Assembly (NCBI RefSeq): GCF_038235435.1
Contig: NZ_CP151275.1
Location: forward strand, 4,526,001 to 4,590,000
DNA length: 64,000 nucleotides
DNA from: Niveibacterium sp. SC-1
GTDB taxonomy: Bacteria; Pseudomonadota; Gammaproteobacteria; Burkholderiales; Rhodocyclaceae
Reading direction: 5' to 3'
Below are positions 34,721 through 44,138 of the stretch, piece by piece (positions within the stretch are counted from its first letter, which is position 1; every line of letters starts with the position of its first letter). The notes under the pieces were generated by a model. That model did no database searches. It worked only from the letters and a program-made list of their open reading frames with translations, and was not told where the DNA came from. The translations under genes and the position numbers were made by a program.

Positions 34721-35647
34721 ATGAGCCAGTCCCCCTACCCCCGTGACCTCATCGGCTACGGCCGCAATCCGCCGCATGCGAATTGGCCCGGCCGCGCGAG
34801 GATCGCGGTGCAGTTCGTGCTGAACTACGAGGAGGGCGGCGAGAACTCGGTGCTGCATGGCGACGCGGGCTCGGAGCAGTTCCTCTCGGAGATGTTCAAC
34901 CCGCCGGCGTTCCCGGACCGTCATATGTCCATGGAAGGCATCTACGAGTACGGCTCACGGGCGGGCGTGTGGCGGCTCCTGCGCGAGTTCGAGCGGCGCG
35001 GGCTGCCGCTCACGGTCTTCGGGGTGTCGATGGCGCTCGAACGGCATCCGGAGCTGACTGCGGCCTTCAAGGAGCTGGGCCATGAGATCGCCTGCCACGG
35101 CTGGCGCTGGATCCACTACCAGGGCCTGGATGAAGCGACCGAGCGCGAGCACATGCGCATCGGCATGGAGATCATCGAGCGGCTCACCGGCGAGCGCGCG
35201 CTGGGCTGGTACACCGGGCGCGATTCGCCCAACACGCATCGCCTGGTCGCCGACTACGGCGGCTTCCTCTACGACAGCGACTACTACGGCGACGACCTGC
35301 CCTTCTGGATGCCGGTGCAGAAGACGGACGGCAGCACGGCGCAGCAGTTGATCGTGCCCTACACGCTCGACACCAATGACATGCGCTTCTCGCTGCCCCA
35401 GGGTTTCTCGCAGGGCGAGGATTTCTTCACCTACCTGCGCGACGCCTTCGACGTGCTCTACTCGGAGGGCGAAGAGGCGCCGAAGATGCTCTCGATCGGC
35501 ATGCATTGCCGCCTGCTCGGACGTCCGGGGCGGATGAAGTCGTTGCAGAGGTTCCTCGACCACATCGAGGCGCATGAGCGCGTCTGGGTCTGTCGCCGGG
35601 TGGACATCGCGCGGCACTGGCGCGCGCACTTCCCGGCGCCGCTCTGA
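34721..35647 (+). CDS. puuE: Allantoinase PuuE (polysaccharide-deacetylase fold)
   Basis: This 308-residue protein matches PuuE, the cofactor-light allantoinase that hydrolyses allantoin to allantoate. It opens YPRDLIGYGRNPPHANWPG and has VQFVLNYEEGGENSVLHGD, GSRAGVWRLLREF, HEIACHGWRWIHYQ near residue 125, WYTGRDSPNTHRLV near 165 and HCRLLGRPGRMKSL near 265. I chose the ATG at 34721 because the longer frame runs through the repeat region. It starts the allantoin operon puuE-alc-allA. Confidence 0.95.
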   Translation: MSQSPYPRDLIGYGRNPPHANWPGRARIAVQFVLNYEEGGENSVLHGDAGSEQFLSEMFNPPAFPDRHMSMEGIYEYGSRAGVWRLLREFERRGLPLTVFGVSMALERHPELTAAFKELGHEIACHGWRWIHYQGLDEATEREHMRIGMEIIERLTGERALGWYTGRDSPNTHRLVADYGGFLYDSDYYGDDLPFWMPVQKTDGSTAQQLIVPYTLDTNDMRFSLPQGFSQGEDFFTYLRDAFDVLYSEGEEAPKMLSIGMHCRLLGRPGRMKSLQRFLDHIEAHERVWVCRRVDIARHWRAHFPAPL

Positions 35648-35751
35648 AGGGGGAAGCGCGGGCTCATCTGCGCCCCGCAATGAGCCTCATTGCGCCACCT
35701 CGCGGACGATGGCGCTATGCTTGATGCGATACCCCCTCCAGGATGCCCATC

Positions 35752-36756
35752 ATGGCTGTCGTCGCCCTCGATCCCAACGCGCCCGCCTTCACCCGCCGCT
35801 ATGTGAACCTCGCCGACCCGCGCCTGGGGGCCGAGGCCATCGCCGCCAGCGACGAGTTCTTCGCCGGCAAGGAGCGGATGCTTTCGCCCGAAGAGCCGAT
35901 CTTCGTGCCGGGCAAGTACGACAACAACGGCAAGTGGATGGACGGTTGGGAGTCGCGCCGCAAGCGCGGCGCGGGACACGACTGGTGCGTGGTGCGCCTG
36001 GCGCGCCCCGGGCGCATCGTGGGCCTCGATGTCGACACCCGCCACTTCACCGGCAACTACCCTCCCGGCGCCTCGCTCGAGGCCTGCCACTGCAGCAGCG
36101 GCGACCCGAAGGAAGACGCCAAGTGGACGCCCATCCTGGCCTCGGTTGCCCTGCAGGGGAACAGTCACCACTACTTCGACGTGACCAGCGCCGAGACCTG
36201 GACCCATGTGCGCCTGAACATCTACCCGGACGGCGGCATCGCGCGCCTGCGGGTCTACGGGCGCCCGGCCCTGGACTGGGGCGCCGAGGACGCGGTGCAT
36301 GATTTCGCCGCGGCGGCCAACGGCGCCTATGTGGTGGCCACCAACAATGAACACTTCGGTCTCGCCGCGAGCCTGCTCTTGCCCGGCCGCGGGGCGAACA
36401 TGGGCGACGGCTGGGAAACCCGTCGCCGCCGCGAGCCGGGCAACGACTGGTGCATCCTCGCCCTGGCCGCGCCGGCGATCATCGAACGCGTGGTGGTCGA
36501 CACCGCCCACTTCAAGGGCAACTATCCGGACGCCTGCTCGCTGCAGGCCGCGCGCATCCCCGGCGGCTCGGACCAGTCGCTGATCACCCAGAGCATGTTC
36601 TGGCCGGAACTGCTGGCGCCGCAGAAGCTGCAGATGGACAGCGAACACAGCTTCGCGAAGCTCGCCGACCTCGGCCCCGTGACCTATGTGCGCTTCAACA
36701 TCTTCCCCGACGGTGGCGTCTCGCGCCTGCGGCTCTTCGGGCGCGTCGCCAAGTGA
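35752..36756 (+). CDS. alc: Allantoicase
   Basis: This protein (334 residues from the ATG at 35752; an ATG three codons earlier is possible) has the two homologous jelly-roll repeats of allantoicase. Repeat 1 contains [28 protein letters not shown] and [15 protein letters not shown]. Repeat 2 contains [22 protein letters not shown] and [15 protein letters not shown]. Each repeat ends in a V-R-hydrophobic-N-I-P-D-G-G element. It hydrolyses allantoate to urea and ureidoglycolate. The stop overlaps the allA start. Confidence 0.95.
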   Translation: MAVVALDPNAPAFTRRYVNLADPRLGAEAIAASDEFFAGKERMLSPEEPIFVPGKYDNNGKWMDGWESRRKRGAGHDWCVVRLARPGRIVGLDVDTRHFTGNYPPGASLEACHCSSGDPKEDAKWTPILASVALQGNSHHYFDVTSAETWTHVRLNIYPDGGIARLRVYGRPALDWGAEDAVHDFAAAANGAYVVATNNEHFGLAASLLLPGRGANMGDGWETRRRREPGNDWCILALAAPAIIERVVVDTAHFKGNYPDACSLQAARIPGGSDQSLITQSMFWPELLAPQKLQMDSEHSFAKLADLGPVTYVRFNIFPDGGVSRLRLFGRVAK

Positions 36757-37277
36757 AACTGCTGGCGGTGGAGCCGCTCAACCGCGAAGCCTTCGCGCCC
36801 TTCGGCGACGTGATCGAGACCGAAGGGGCGCGGCATTTCGCCATCAACGGCGGCAACACCGAGCGCTTCCACGATCTCGCCCGGCTGGACCCGGGCGCGG
36901 ACGGCCGCATCATCGCCAGCATCTTCCGCGGCCAGCCACGCGCCCTGCCCTTCGCCGTGGCGATGGTCGAGCGTCATCCGCGCGGTTCGCAGGCTTTCTA
37001 TCCCCTGAGCGGCCGCGCCTACCTCGTGGTGGTGGCGAACCGGGTGGAAACACCGGGCCCCGAGGACCTGCGCTGCTTCCTCGCCCGCGGCGACCAGGGC
37101 GTGAACTATGCAGCCGGCACCTGGCATCACCCGCTGCTGGCCCTGGATGAAGTCTGCGACTTCATGGTGCTGGACCGCAGCGGCGAGGGGCCCAACTGCG
37201 ACGAAGTCCATTTCGCCGAGGCCGCGGCGATCGCGCCCGAGCCCGTCGCCCTGCTGCGTGGCACGCCAGGCGTGTAG
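36753..37277 (+). CDS. allA: Ureidoglycolate lyase
   Basis: This 174-residue cupin-fold enzyme splits ureidoglycolate into glyoxylate and urea. Visible features are [11 protein letters not shown] near residue 14, [29 protein letters not shown] near 64-92 and [24 protein letters not shown] near 118-141. The start is a GTG overlapping the allantoicase TGA. It is the last gene of the allantoin operon; a terminator-like hairpin follows. Confidence 0.93.
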   Translation: MKLLAVEPLNREAFAPFGDVIETEGARHFAINGGNTERFHDLARLDPGADGRIIASIFRGQPRALPFAVAMVERHPRGSQAFYPLSGRAYLVVVANRVETPGPEDLRCFLARGDQGVNYAAGTWHHPLLALDEVCDFMVLDRSGEGPNCDEVHFAEAAAIAPEPVALLRGTPGV

Positions 37278-37291
37278 CCGCGGCACGTGCT

Positions 37292-37315
37292 TTCGTGCTG
37301 CGACCGCAGCACGAA
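37292..37315 (+). terminator. Hairpin after the allantoin operon
   Basis: TTCGTGCTGC and GCAGCACGAA form a perfect 10-bp stem with a GACC loop, 14 bases past the allA stop, followed by the T-rich CTTATTGTTATTT. Confidence 0.75.
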
Positions 37316-37417
37316 CTTATTGTTATTTCACATCAGTTGCTCCGCGTCCCGCCGTTAGGCGGTGGACGAAAGACCTCTTTCGTCCATACGAAAACAAGAA
37401 CTCCGCGGAGACAGACC

Positions 37418-38542
37418 ATGCAGTTATTGCGACTGCTGGCGGAACATGTGCAGCTCGAAAAGCCCCTGCCCTGGAACGTCTATGACGCGGGCGGGACACT
37501 GCTGCTGAGCAAGGGTTACCTGCTCACGGCCTCGCAGCAACTCGACGCGTTGTTTGCCCGCGGCATGTATGCCGACGCCGAGGCGCTCAAGGCCCACTGG
37601 CGCGGCAGCAACAGCCCGGCGCGGCCGCAGGCCTTCGATCCCTTCTCCGCCTGGAGCGAGGTGCAGACGCGACTCTCGCTCCTGCTGCGCGAACACCGGC
37701 AGACGGCGGACTTCACCGAGAAATTCTCGCAGCTTGCGCAGGCCGCCCGCCGCAGCTGCGAGAAGGATCCGGATGTCGGCATTTTCATGATGATGCAGCT
37801 GGACCTGACCCGCTACGCCGTCGCGCACTCGGTGCATTGCGGCATCGTCTGCGAACTCATCGCCAGCAAGCTGGGCTGGAGTGAGTCCGAGCGCGAGGTG
37901 CTGGCCAAGGCCGCGCTTTCCATGAACATCGGCATGGTGGAACTGCAGGCCACGCTCGCCGCGCAGAGCGGCCCGCCGAACGAGCGTCAGCGCGGCGAGA
38001 TCCGCGAACATCCGGAACGCGGCCGCATCATGCTCGCCACGGCGGGCGTCAGCGATTCCGATTGGCTCACCGCGGTGGCCGAGCATCACGAGACGCCCGA
38101 CGGTCACGGCTACCCCTGCGGCAAGCAGAGCGTGGGGCAACTCTCGGAGCTGATCCGCGTGGCCGACGTCTTCGGCGCCAAGGTGAGCGCGCGCGCCGGG
38201 CGCTGCGCGCTGCAGCCCGACCAGGCGGCACGCGCGCTCTTCCTCTCGATGGGTGGCAACACCAATCCGCTGGCCGCGATGCTGATCAAGGAAGTCGGCA
38301 TCTACCCGCCCGGCAGCTTCGTGCGCCTGGCCAACGGCGAAACGGCGATCGTGGTGCGCCGGGGCGAGCGGGCCAACACACCCAGCGTGGCCGCCTTCGC
38401 CAATCCCAGCGGTGTGGCCTATGGCGAACCCTTGAGGCGCGACACCGCGAAGGCCGAGTTCGCCGTCAGCGGTTGCGTGCCGCGCGAGAAGGTGATGGTG
38501 CGGGTCAACCCCGCCCGCCTCTACGGCTACGAGCGGGGCTGA
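37418..38542 (+). CDS. HD-GYP-related protein with altered HD motif
   Basis: This 374-residue soluble protein resembles c-di-GMP phosphodiesterases of the HD-GYP class. The N-terminal segment LPWNVYDAGGTLLLSKGYLL is typical of these proteins. The HD-GYP-like domain spans about residues 100-300: AHSVHCGIVCELIASKLGWSESE, then AALSMNIGMVEL where the metal-binding His-Asp is replaced by Met-Asn (169-170), then the retained HHETPDGHGYP block (223-233). Losing HD should impair metal binding, so it may be a c-di-GMP receptor or inactive relative; related proteins carrying this SMNIGM variant appear to exist in other betaproteobacteria. Confidence 0.85.
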   Translation: MQLLRLLAEHVQLEKPLPWNVYDAGGTLLLSKGYLLTASQQLDALFARGMYADAEALKAHWRGSNSPARPQAFDPFSAWSEVQTRLSLLLREHRQTADFTEKFSQLAQAARRSCEKDPDVGIFMMMQLDLTRYAVAHSVHCGIVCELIASKLGWSESEREVLAKAALSMNIGMVELQATLAAQSGPPNERQRGEIREHPERGRIMLATAGVSDSDWLTAVAEHHETPDGHGYPCGKQSVGQLSELIRVADVFGAKVSARAGRCALQPDQAARALFLSMGGNTNPLAAMLIKEVGIYPPGSFVRLANGETAIVVRRGERANTPSVAAFANPSGVAYGEPLRRDTAKAEFAVSGCVPREKVMVRVNPARLYGYERG

Positions 38543-38557
38543 GCGGACGCCGGGGGC

Positions 38558-40693
38558 TCAGCGCCCGAGCAACAGCACCGTACTGCGCGCCTTGGCGAGG
38601 TACTGGCAGGGCGGGTCCAGCACGACTTCCTCGCCCGGCGCCAAGATGTCGTCGCCAGCCGGGCGGCTGGTGTCCAGCACCCTGCGCCAGCTCAGGCCCT
38701 CGCCGGCGGTAGGCAGGGTGATCGGCTGGTCGCGGTAGTCCGCGTTGAGGACGATGAAGAGCGAGTAGCTGCCCAGCTTCGACTTCACCTCGGCCCCGTC
38801 GAGCCGATAGCACAGCGTGCGCGCCTCACCGTCGTCCCAGCGCGGCAGGTTGCCATCGGGGCCGTACCAGCTCACGTCGGCGAGGCCGTTGCCATCGTTG
38901 TCGATACCCTGCAGGAACTTGCGCCGCTGCAGCACCGTGAAGCGTCGGGTGAGCGCGATCAGGCGACGGCAGAACTCGGTGAAGTCGCCGTGCTTCGCGG
39001 CGGCGTCCCAGTCGAACCAGCTGATCTCGTTGTCCTGGCAATAGGCGTTGTTGTTGCCGCCCTGGCTGCGCAGGAATTCGTCGCCGCCCAAGAGCATCGG
39101 CGTGCCCATGGAGAGCATCAGCAGGCACAGGTGGTTCTTGGCGATCTGGCTGCGCAGCTGCAGCACCGCGGGGTCGTCGGTGTCGCCCTCTACGCCGCAG
39201 TTCCAGGACTGGTTGTCGTTGTTGCCGTCGTTGTTGCCTTCGAGATTGGCGTCGTTGTGCTTGCCGTTGTAGGCGGTGAGGTCGTGCAGGGTGAAGCCGT
39301 CGTGGCAGGTGATGAAGTTCACGCTGTTGTAGGCCTTGCGCCCGTCGTCGCCATAGAGGTCGGCCGAGCCGGTGAGGCGCCAGCCCAGATCCTTGAGCTG
39401 GCCGCCGTCACCTTTGACGAACTTGCGCACGGTGTCGCGAAAGCGCCCGTTCCACTCGGACCAGTCGACCGGGAAGTTGCCCACCTCGTAGGCGCCGATG
39501 TCCCAGGGCTCGGCGATCAGCTTCACCCGGCTGAGTACCGGATCCTGCGCAATCGCGTCGAAGAAGGAGGCCGAGCTCTGGAACTTGCCCGCCTCGCGCC
39601 CGAGCACCGCGGCCAGGTCGAAGCGGAAGCCATCCACGTGCATCACCTCGACCCAGTAGCGCAGCGAGTCCATCACGAAGCGGATGACGTGCGTGTTGGA
39701 AAGATCGAGGCTGTTGCCGGTGCCGGTGTAGTTGGCGTAATAGCGGCCCGGCTGGGTACCCGGCCCGGTGAGGCTGTAGTAGCTCGGATTGTCGATGCCG
39801 CGGAAGCAGACCGTGGGCCCCAGTTCGCTGCCTTCGGCGCTGTGGTTGTAGACGACATCCAGGATCACCTCGATGCCGGCGCGGTGCAGTTCGCGCACCA
39901 GGGTCTTGAACTCGTGTGCGGGACAGGCGGGCGTGCTGCCGGTGGAAAAGGAACTCTCCGGCGCGAAGAATCCGATCGTGTTGTAGCCCCAGTAGTTGGT
40001 CAGCCCCTTGGCGACGATGAAATCCTCGGCGTAGCACTCATGGATCGGCAGGAGCTCCACCGCGTTGACGCCCAGGGCCTTGAGGTGGGGAATCTTCTCG
40101 ATGAAGCCAAGGTAGGTACCCGGATGCTTCACCTTCGAGGAGGGATGGGCGGTGAAACCCTTCAGATGCACCTCGTAGATGACGAGTCGCTCGAGCCGGT
40201 TCTCGGGCCGCACGTCCTCGCCCCAGTCGAAGGCGTCGTCCACCACCACGGACTTGGGCACCAGCGCGCTGTTGTCGCGCGTATCCATCACCAGGTCGCG
40301 GTCCGCCGCGCCCGAGTCATAGCCGAGCAGGAGGTTGTCCTGGTTGCGGAACTTGCCCGAGAGCGCGCGCGCGTAGGGGTCGACCAGCAGCTTGTACGGG
40401 TTGAAACGGAAACCGTAGGCCGGCGCATAGTCGCCCAGCATCTTGTAGCCGTAGAGCTGGCCCGGCTTCACGCCCTCCACGAACACATGCCAGGTGTGGC
40501 GAGTGTTGGCCTCCATCCGGATCACGTCAGTGGGCGGCCCGCCGGCGGCGTCGAAGAGCAGGAGGAAGGCGCCGGTGGCGTGGCGCGAATACAGCGCGAA
40601 ATTGACCCCGCCGGGCTGCACGCTCGCCCCCTGGGGATAGGATCGACCTTCGCGGGTCACGCGACGGGTGCTGGTCTGCAGGACATCGGCCAT
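38558..40693 (-). CDS. glgX: Glycogen debranching enzyme GlgX
   Basis: This 711-residue GH13 protein has an N-terminal CBM48 region (YPQGASVQPGGVNFALYSRHATGAFLLLFD) and the isoamylase-type barrel: DVVYNHSAEGSELGPT near 300, GFRFDLAAVLGRE with the nucleophile Asp near 370, KLIAEPWDIGAYEVGNFP with the acid/base Glu near 405 and NFITCHDGFTLHDL near 470. It hydrolyses alpha-1,6 branches of phosphorylase-limit glycogen in the cytoplasm. The start MADVLQTSTRR has a GAGGGAG ribosome site; longer readings are non-conserved. No other glycogen genes are adjacent. Confidence 0.94.
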   Translation of the reverse strand: MADVLQTSTRRVTREGRSYPQGASVQPGGVNFALYSRHATGAFLLLFDAAGGPPTDVIRMEANTRHTWHVFVEGVKPGQLYGYKMLGDYAPAYGFRFNPYKLLVDPYARALSGKFRNQDNLLLGYDSGAADRDLVMDTRDNSALVPKSVVVDDAFDWGEDVRPENRLERLVIYEVHLKGFTAHPSSKVKHPGTYLGFIEKIPHLKALGVNAVELLPIHECYAEDFIVAKGLTNYWGYNTIGFFAPESSFSTGSTPACPAHEFKTLVRELHRAGIEVILDVVYNHSAEGSELGPTVCFRGIDNPSYYSLTGPGTQPGRYYANYTGTGNSLDLSNTHVIRFVMDSLRYWVEVMHVDGFRFDLAAVLGREAGKFQSSASFFDAIAQDPVLSRVKLIAEPWDIGAYEVGNFPVDWSEWNGRFRDTVRKFVKGDGGQLKDLGWRLTGSADLYGDDGRKAYNSVNFITCHDGFTLHDLTAYNGKHNDANLEGNNDGNNDNQSWNCGVEGDTDDPAVLQLRSQIAKNHLCLLMLSMGTPMLLGGDEFLRSQGGNNNAYCQDNEISWFDWDAAAKHGDFTEFCRRLIALTRRFTVLQRRKFLQGIDNDGNGLADVSWYGPDGNLPRWDDGEARTLCYRLDGAEVKSKLGSYSLFIVLNADYRDQPITLPTAGEGLSWRRVLDTSRPAGDDILAPGEEVVLDPPCQYLAKARSTVLLLGR

Positions 40694-40898
40694 GACGACT
40701 CTCCCTCGCATTGGAAGATTCATCCTAGTTGAGGGCTGCGCAGGCCGTGTGACAGATCCGCGTTGTCCGGGCCGGGGCGAGACATCCGCCGCAGCGCACA
40801 TGCTGAGCGCGGAACTTGCGCCGCGCCCGGCGCTCTCGTCTGACGGACCGGCGTCCGCAGGACGGGCCCGGACGGCTCCCTGACTCCTTCCACCACGC

Positions 40899-41489
40899 AT
40901 GCAGACCTTCCTGATCCTGAGCCTCGCCACCGCCGCCCTGGTCTTCGCCCTGCTCTGGTGGCGCGAACGCGTGCGCAACCAGCGTCTCGCACGCGACGCG
41001 GACGCCTGGACCTACCTCGAATACAGCCCCGAAGCGCTGGCCGCGCTGCTCGCCGCGGAACCCGGCGAGCCGATCAACAGCGCGGCGCGACACGCCCAGG
41101 TAGCACAGCAACGGGTGCGCGCACGCCTGAGCCGCAGCCGCCACACCTTCGACCCCGCCTCGGTGCGCGAGACCCGGCTGCTCTCCCTCTCCCGCAACGG
41201 CGCGCACTACCTCTTGGACAACCTGTGCCTGGGACGCCTGGACCTCGAGGCCCTGCAGGCCGCCGGCCGTCTTCTGGACGTGGGCCCGCTGGGCGGACCG
41301 CCGCAGTTCGCGGCCCTGGTCGCGCGCGACAGCCTGCGCAACTTCCTGCTTCCCGAAACGCACGCCTGGGCCTTGCCTACCGCGCGCTGGCTCTCGCGCC
41401 TGCCGGGCGAGGCGGACATGGTGCTGGTCCATCTGCTCTACGAAACCAGCGCGCCGGCCCTGCACGTGGTGAGTGCCGACGAGACCTGA
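40899..41489 (+). CDS. Membrane-anchored hypothetical protein
   Basis: This 196-residue protein is not recognised. It has one N-terminal hydrophobic helix (FLILSLATAALVFALLWW, residues 3-20) followed by a basic Arg-rich soluble domain with short helices, so it is probably anchored in the inner membrane with the domain in the cytoplasm. It has no Cys-rich or enzymatic motif. It is divergent from glgX with a 205-bp shared region that holds no obvious operator. Confidence 0.7.
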   Translation: MQTFLILSLATAALVFALLWWRERVRNQRLARDADAWTYLEYSPEALAALLAAEPGEPINSAARHAQVAQQRVRARLSRSRHTFDPASVRETRLLSLSRNGAHYLLDNLCLGRLDLEALQAAGRLLDVGPLGGPPQFAALVARDSLRNFLLPETHAWALPTARWLSRLPGEADMVLVHLLYETSAPALHVVSADET

Positions 41490-41505
41490 GCCGACCGGCG
41501 CCGCA

Positions 41506-41606
41506 TACGGTTTTGCATTCGAAGTGAGAACGAGGCGGGAGCCGCAGACAGTGCTGTAGCACGGCGAGGCGACCAACGAAGTTATCGCTTCGAAGGCGAA
41601 GCCGTA
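41506..41606. repeat. Inverted repeat element next to the NUDIX gene
   Basis: TACGGTTTTGCATTCGAAG (41506-41524) and CTTCGAAGGCGAAGCCGTA (41588-41606) are inverted arms with 16 of 19 matches, enclosing GAGGCGGGAG and GCACGGCGAGG segments. The right arm ends immediately at the NUDIX stop codon, so it may act as a shared terminator. The form resembles dispersed repeats I have seen in Rhodocyclales genomes. Confidence 0.6.
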
Positions 41607-42053
41607 TCAGATCCAGCCGTGGTCCGAGAAGCGGCGCCCGGCCAGCGAAAGCTCGATGCCCTGGCGGACGTAGTCGATCATCGATGCGGGCAGGTGGTCC
41701 GGCTCGCACCAGCGCAGTTCGTCGTGCTTGCGCGGTTCGGCCAGGAAGGCCTCGCCCCACCAGCGACGGGCCAGGAAGAAGGCGCCCAGCCAGGCCTTGC
41801 CGCCGCGTCCCTCACGACAGTGCATGAAGTGCGCGAGCTCGAGCTCCTCGGCGCTGGCCTGCAAGCCGGTTTCCTCGCGCAACTCGCGCGCAGCGGCCTG
41901 GGCGAGAGTCTCGCCCCGCTCCAGACGGCCCGCGGGCACGCTGTGGCAGCCATCCTTCCAACCGGTGTGGGCGCGGCGCAGCAAGAGGATCTCGCTGCCG
42001 CGGCGGACGATGACGAAAACGCTGAGTGGCAGCGGCAGACGGGACACTTCCAT
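41607..42053 (-). CDS. NUDIX hydrolase
   Basis: This 148-residue protein carries a complete Nudix box, G-x5-E-x7-R-E-L-x-E-E-x-G, read as GRLERGETLAQAAARELREETGL at about residues 42-64. The N-terminal strand is SVFVIVRRGSEILLLRRA. NUDIX enzymes hydrolyse nucleoside diphosphates linked to other moieties; the substrate cannot be read. A GGAGG ribosome site lies five bases before the ATG. The TGA abuts the inverted repeat at 41506-41606. Confidence 0.9.
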   Translation of the reverse strand: MEVSRLPLPLSVFVIVRRGSEILLLRRAHTGWKDGCHSVPAGRLERGETLAQAAARELREETGLQASAEELELAHFMHCREGRGGKAWLGAFFLARRWWGEAFLAEPRKHDELRWCEPDHLPASMIDYVRQGIELSLAGRRFSDHGWI

Positions 42054-42124
42054 GGCGGCCTCCGGATACGGAAGACCGTCATGCTCGGCCAGGCCAGGCT
42101 CAGGAGACGCGCCTGCCGGCGCCC

Positions 42125-42469
42125 TCAGCGCAGGTGCTGCGCGAGGATCAGCGCCACGATCGCCAGCGCGCTCGCGGCCATCGCCCAGAGGCGCGTCAGC
42201 CGTAGCTGCGATTCGAGCCGCACGAGCCGCTGCTCGGCCGTGCGGGCGCCCTCATCGAGGGCGCGCACCGTGGTCTCCAACTGCTCGGCCAGGGTGCGCA
42301 GCGCGGCGGCGTTCTGCGTCACCGCGCCCTGCAATTCGGCGATCTCGGCCGTGTGGGCTTCAAGCGAGCGTGCATGCTCCTTGTTGCCCGAGAAGGCGGG
42401 GATGGCCTTGCCGGCGACTTCGGCCAGCGTGGGCAGCACGGCCTTGGCGATCGGGATCCACGAGGACAT
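42125..42469 (-). CDS. Coiled-coil protein with C-terminal membrane anchor
   Basis: This 114-residue protein is not recognised. Residues 32-92 form a heptad-rich, Ala/Leu/Glu-rich coiled coil (ARSLEAHTAEIAELQGAV and LRTLAEQLETTVRALDEGAR), and residues 93-110 (LWAMAASALAIVALILAQ) form one C-terminal membrane helix. It therefore looks like a tail-anchored small protein. It lies between the MATE and NUDIX genes on the same strand. Confidence 0.7.
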   Translation of the reverse strand: MSSWIPIAKAVLPTLAEVAGKAIPAFSGNKEHARSLEAHTAEIAELQGAVTQNAAALRTLAEQLETTVRALDEGARTAEQRLVRLESQLRLTRLWAMAASALAIVALILAQHLR

Positions 42470-42553
42470 CGGCAGGTCTCCTGAAGTCTTGCGAAGACAT
42501 ACCTTAGCGCGAAGCGCGGGCGCGCGTCGGCGGGCGCTCTCGCGGCGCCGGGT

Positions 42554-43936
42554 TCAGCTCGCCTTGAGCCGCACTTTGCGGCGGGTACGTCGCGCATGCG
42601 GCACCCAGCCGCGCAGCTGCCAGCGGGCGAACATCGCAATCGCGCGCGTCCATTCGTCCGCCGCGTAGCCCAGCCATACGCCTACCAGGCCCATGCCCAG
42701 GTGCACGCCGAGGAACCAGGAGAGTCCGACGCCGACGAAGAACATCGAGAAGACGCCGAAGCCCACCGGGAAGCGCGCATCACCTGTTGCTCTCAGACCA
42801 TTTATCACCACCATGTTGAAGGTGCGGCCCGGCTCGAGCAGGAGGTTGAACCAGATCAGATGCGCACCCAGCGCGATGATCGCGGCGTCCTTGGTGAAGA
42901 GGCCCAGCAGGTGCGGCCCCGCGAGAGCCGCGCAGAGCGTCACCAGCAGACTCACCGCGACGCCGGCGATCAGCCCTCCCTTCACCTGCCGGTGCGCACT
43001 CTGCAGGTCGCCGGCGCCGACGCGGTGGCCGACCACGATCTCGGTGCCGAAGCCGACCGAGAGGCCGAAGAGCAGGAGGAACTGGACGATCTGGATCGTG
43101 TAGGTATGGGTGGCCAGCGCCGTGGGACCCATGCTCGCGACCATCGCGAGGATCATCATGTAGCAGCTGCGGTAGGCGACATTCTCGCCCGCACCGGGCA
43201 GGCCGATGTGCAGCATCTCGCGCACGCGGCCCCAGTGGATGCGCCAGAAGTCGGTCACGCTCGGATAGATGCCCAGGCGGCTGCGCCACAGGCGCACATG
43301 CAGCCAGAGCGAGAAGGCGCGCGAGGCGATCGCACCGACGGCGAGCCCCTCCATGCCCATACCCGGCAGCGGCCCGACGCCGTACATCAGCGGCAGGCCC
43401 AGGGCCATCTGCAGCACATACATGACGATGATCAGGCGCAGGGTGTCGCGGGTGAAGGTGTTGGCCCGCAGCACCGCGCCGAGCGAGAAGTTGATCGCAT
43501 CGAAGAGCAGCATCACGCCCACCAGCATCAGGTAGGGCTTGGCCGTGCTCATGAGCTCGGGCGGCAGGTGCATCGCGCCGAGCATCTGCTCCGCGCCGAG
43601 CGCGATCAGCACGCAGGAGATCACGCCCATCCAGGCATTGGCGCCGATCGCGGCGCGCGAGACGTCGGCCGCGCCGGCATGGTCGTTCGCGCCCAGGTAC
43701 TGGGTGACCACCACGCTCGCGCCAAGGCTGACGAAGCGGAAGGTGATCATGAAGGCGAGGTTGATCTGGTTGGCCAGCGCGAAGGCCGCGGCGGCACCGT
43801 CGGACAGGCGGCTGACCAGCCAGACGCCGATCACGCCCAGGATCATGTGCAGCAGCTGTTCGGCGAAAATGGGCCAGGTGATCGCGACCAGTTTGGGGCG
43901 CGGGAGCGGAGCTTTTGGAGGCAGAGCGGCGGACAT
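42554..43936 (-). CDS. MATE-family multidrug efflux transporter
   Basis: This 460-residue integral membrane protein has twelve helices in two symmetric halves, typical of MATE antiporters. Helix 1 region reads ITWPIFAEQLLHMILGVIGVWLVSRL and the second half starts near IGLPGAGENVAYRSCYMMILAM (residue 255). The ATG at 43936 gives MSAALPPKAPLPRPKL. It exports cationic compounds driven by Na+ or H+; the substrate cannot be predicted. Confidence 0.9.
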   Translation of the reverse strand: MSAALPPKAPLPRPKLVAITWPIFAEQLLHMILGVIGVWLVSRLSDGAAAAFALANQINLAFMITFRFVSLGASVVVTQYLGANDHAGAADVSRAAIGANAWMGVISCVLIALGAEQMLGAMHLPPELMSTAKPYLMLVGVMLLFDAINFSLGAVLRANTFTRDTLRLIIVMYVLQMALGLPLMYGVGPLPGMGMEGLAVGAIASRAFSLWLHVRLWRSRLGIYPSVTDFWRIHWGRVREMLHIGLPGAGENVAYRSCYMMILAMVASMGPTALATHTYTIQIVQFLLLFGLSVGFGTEIVVGHRVGAGDLQSAHRQVKGGLIAGVAVSLLVTLCAALAGPHLLGLFTKDAAIIALGAHLIWFNLLLEPGRTFNMVVINGLRATGDARFPVGFGVFSMFFVGVGLSWFLGVHLGMGLVGVWLGYAADEWTRAIAMFARWQLRGWVPHARRTRRKVRLKAS

Positions 43937-44138
43937 GGCGTGTGTGGAAGGCAGTGTAGTCCAGCCCTGCCCGGTCGCCGCCGGTGGCAACGCGTTCGGC
44001 AAGATCGGACAGATGCTCCGTCCCCTAACGGCAGATCGCGCGCAAAGATGACCCTCGCGACGCGCGAATCTGCGCCGCGTCAGCTATCCAGCCGAATCCT
44101 CCATCGCCGCGTTGCGACCTCCGGCGCTCAGGCTCCGC

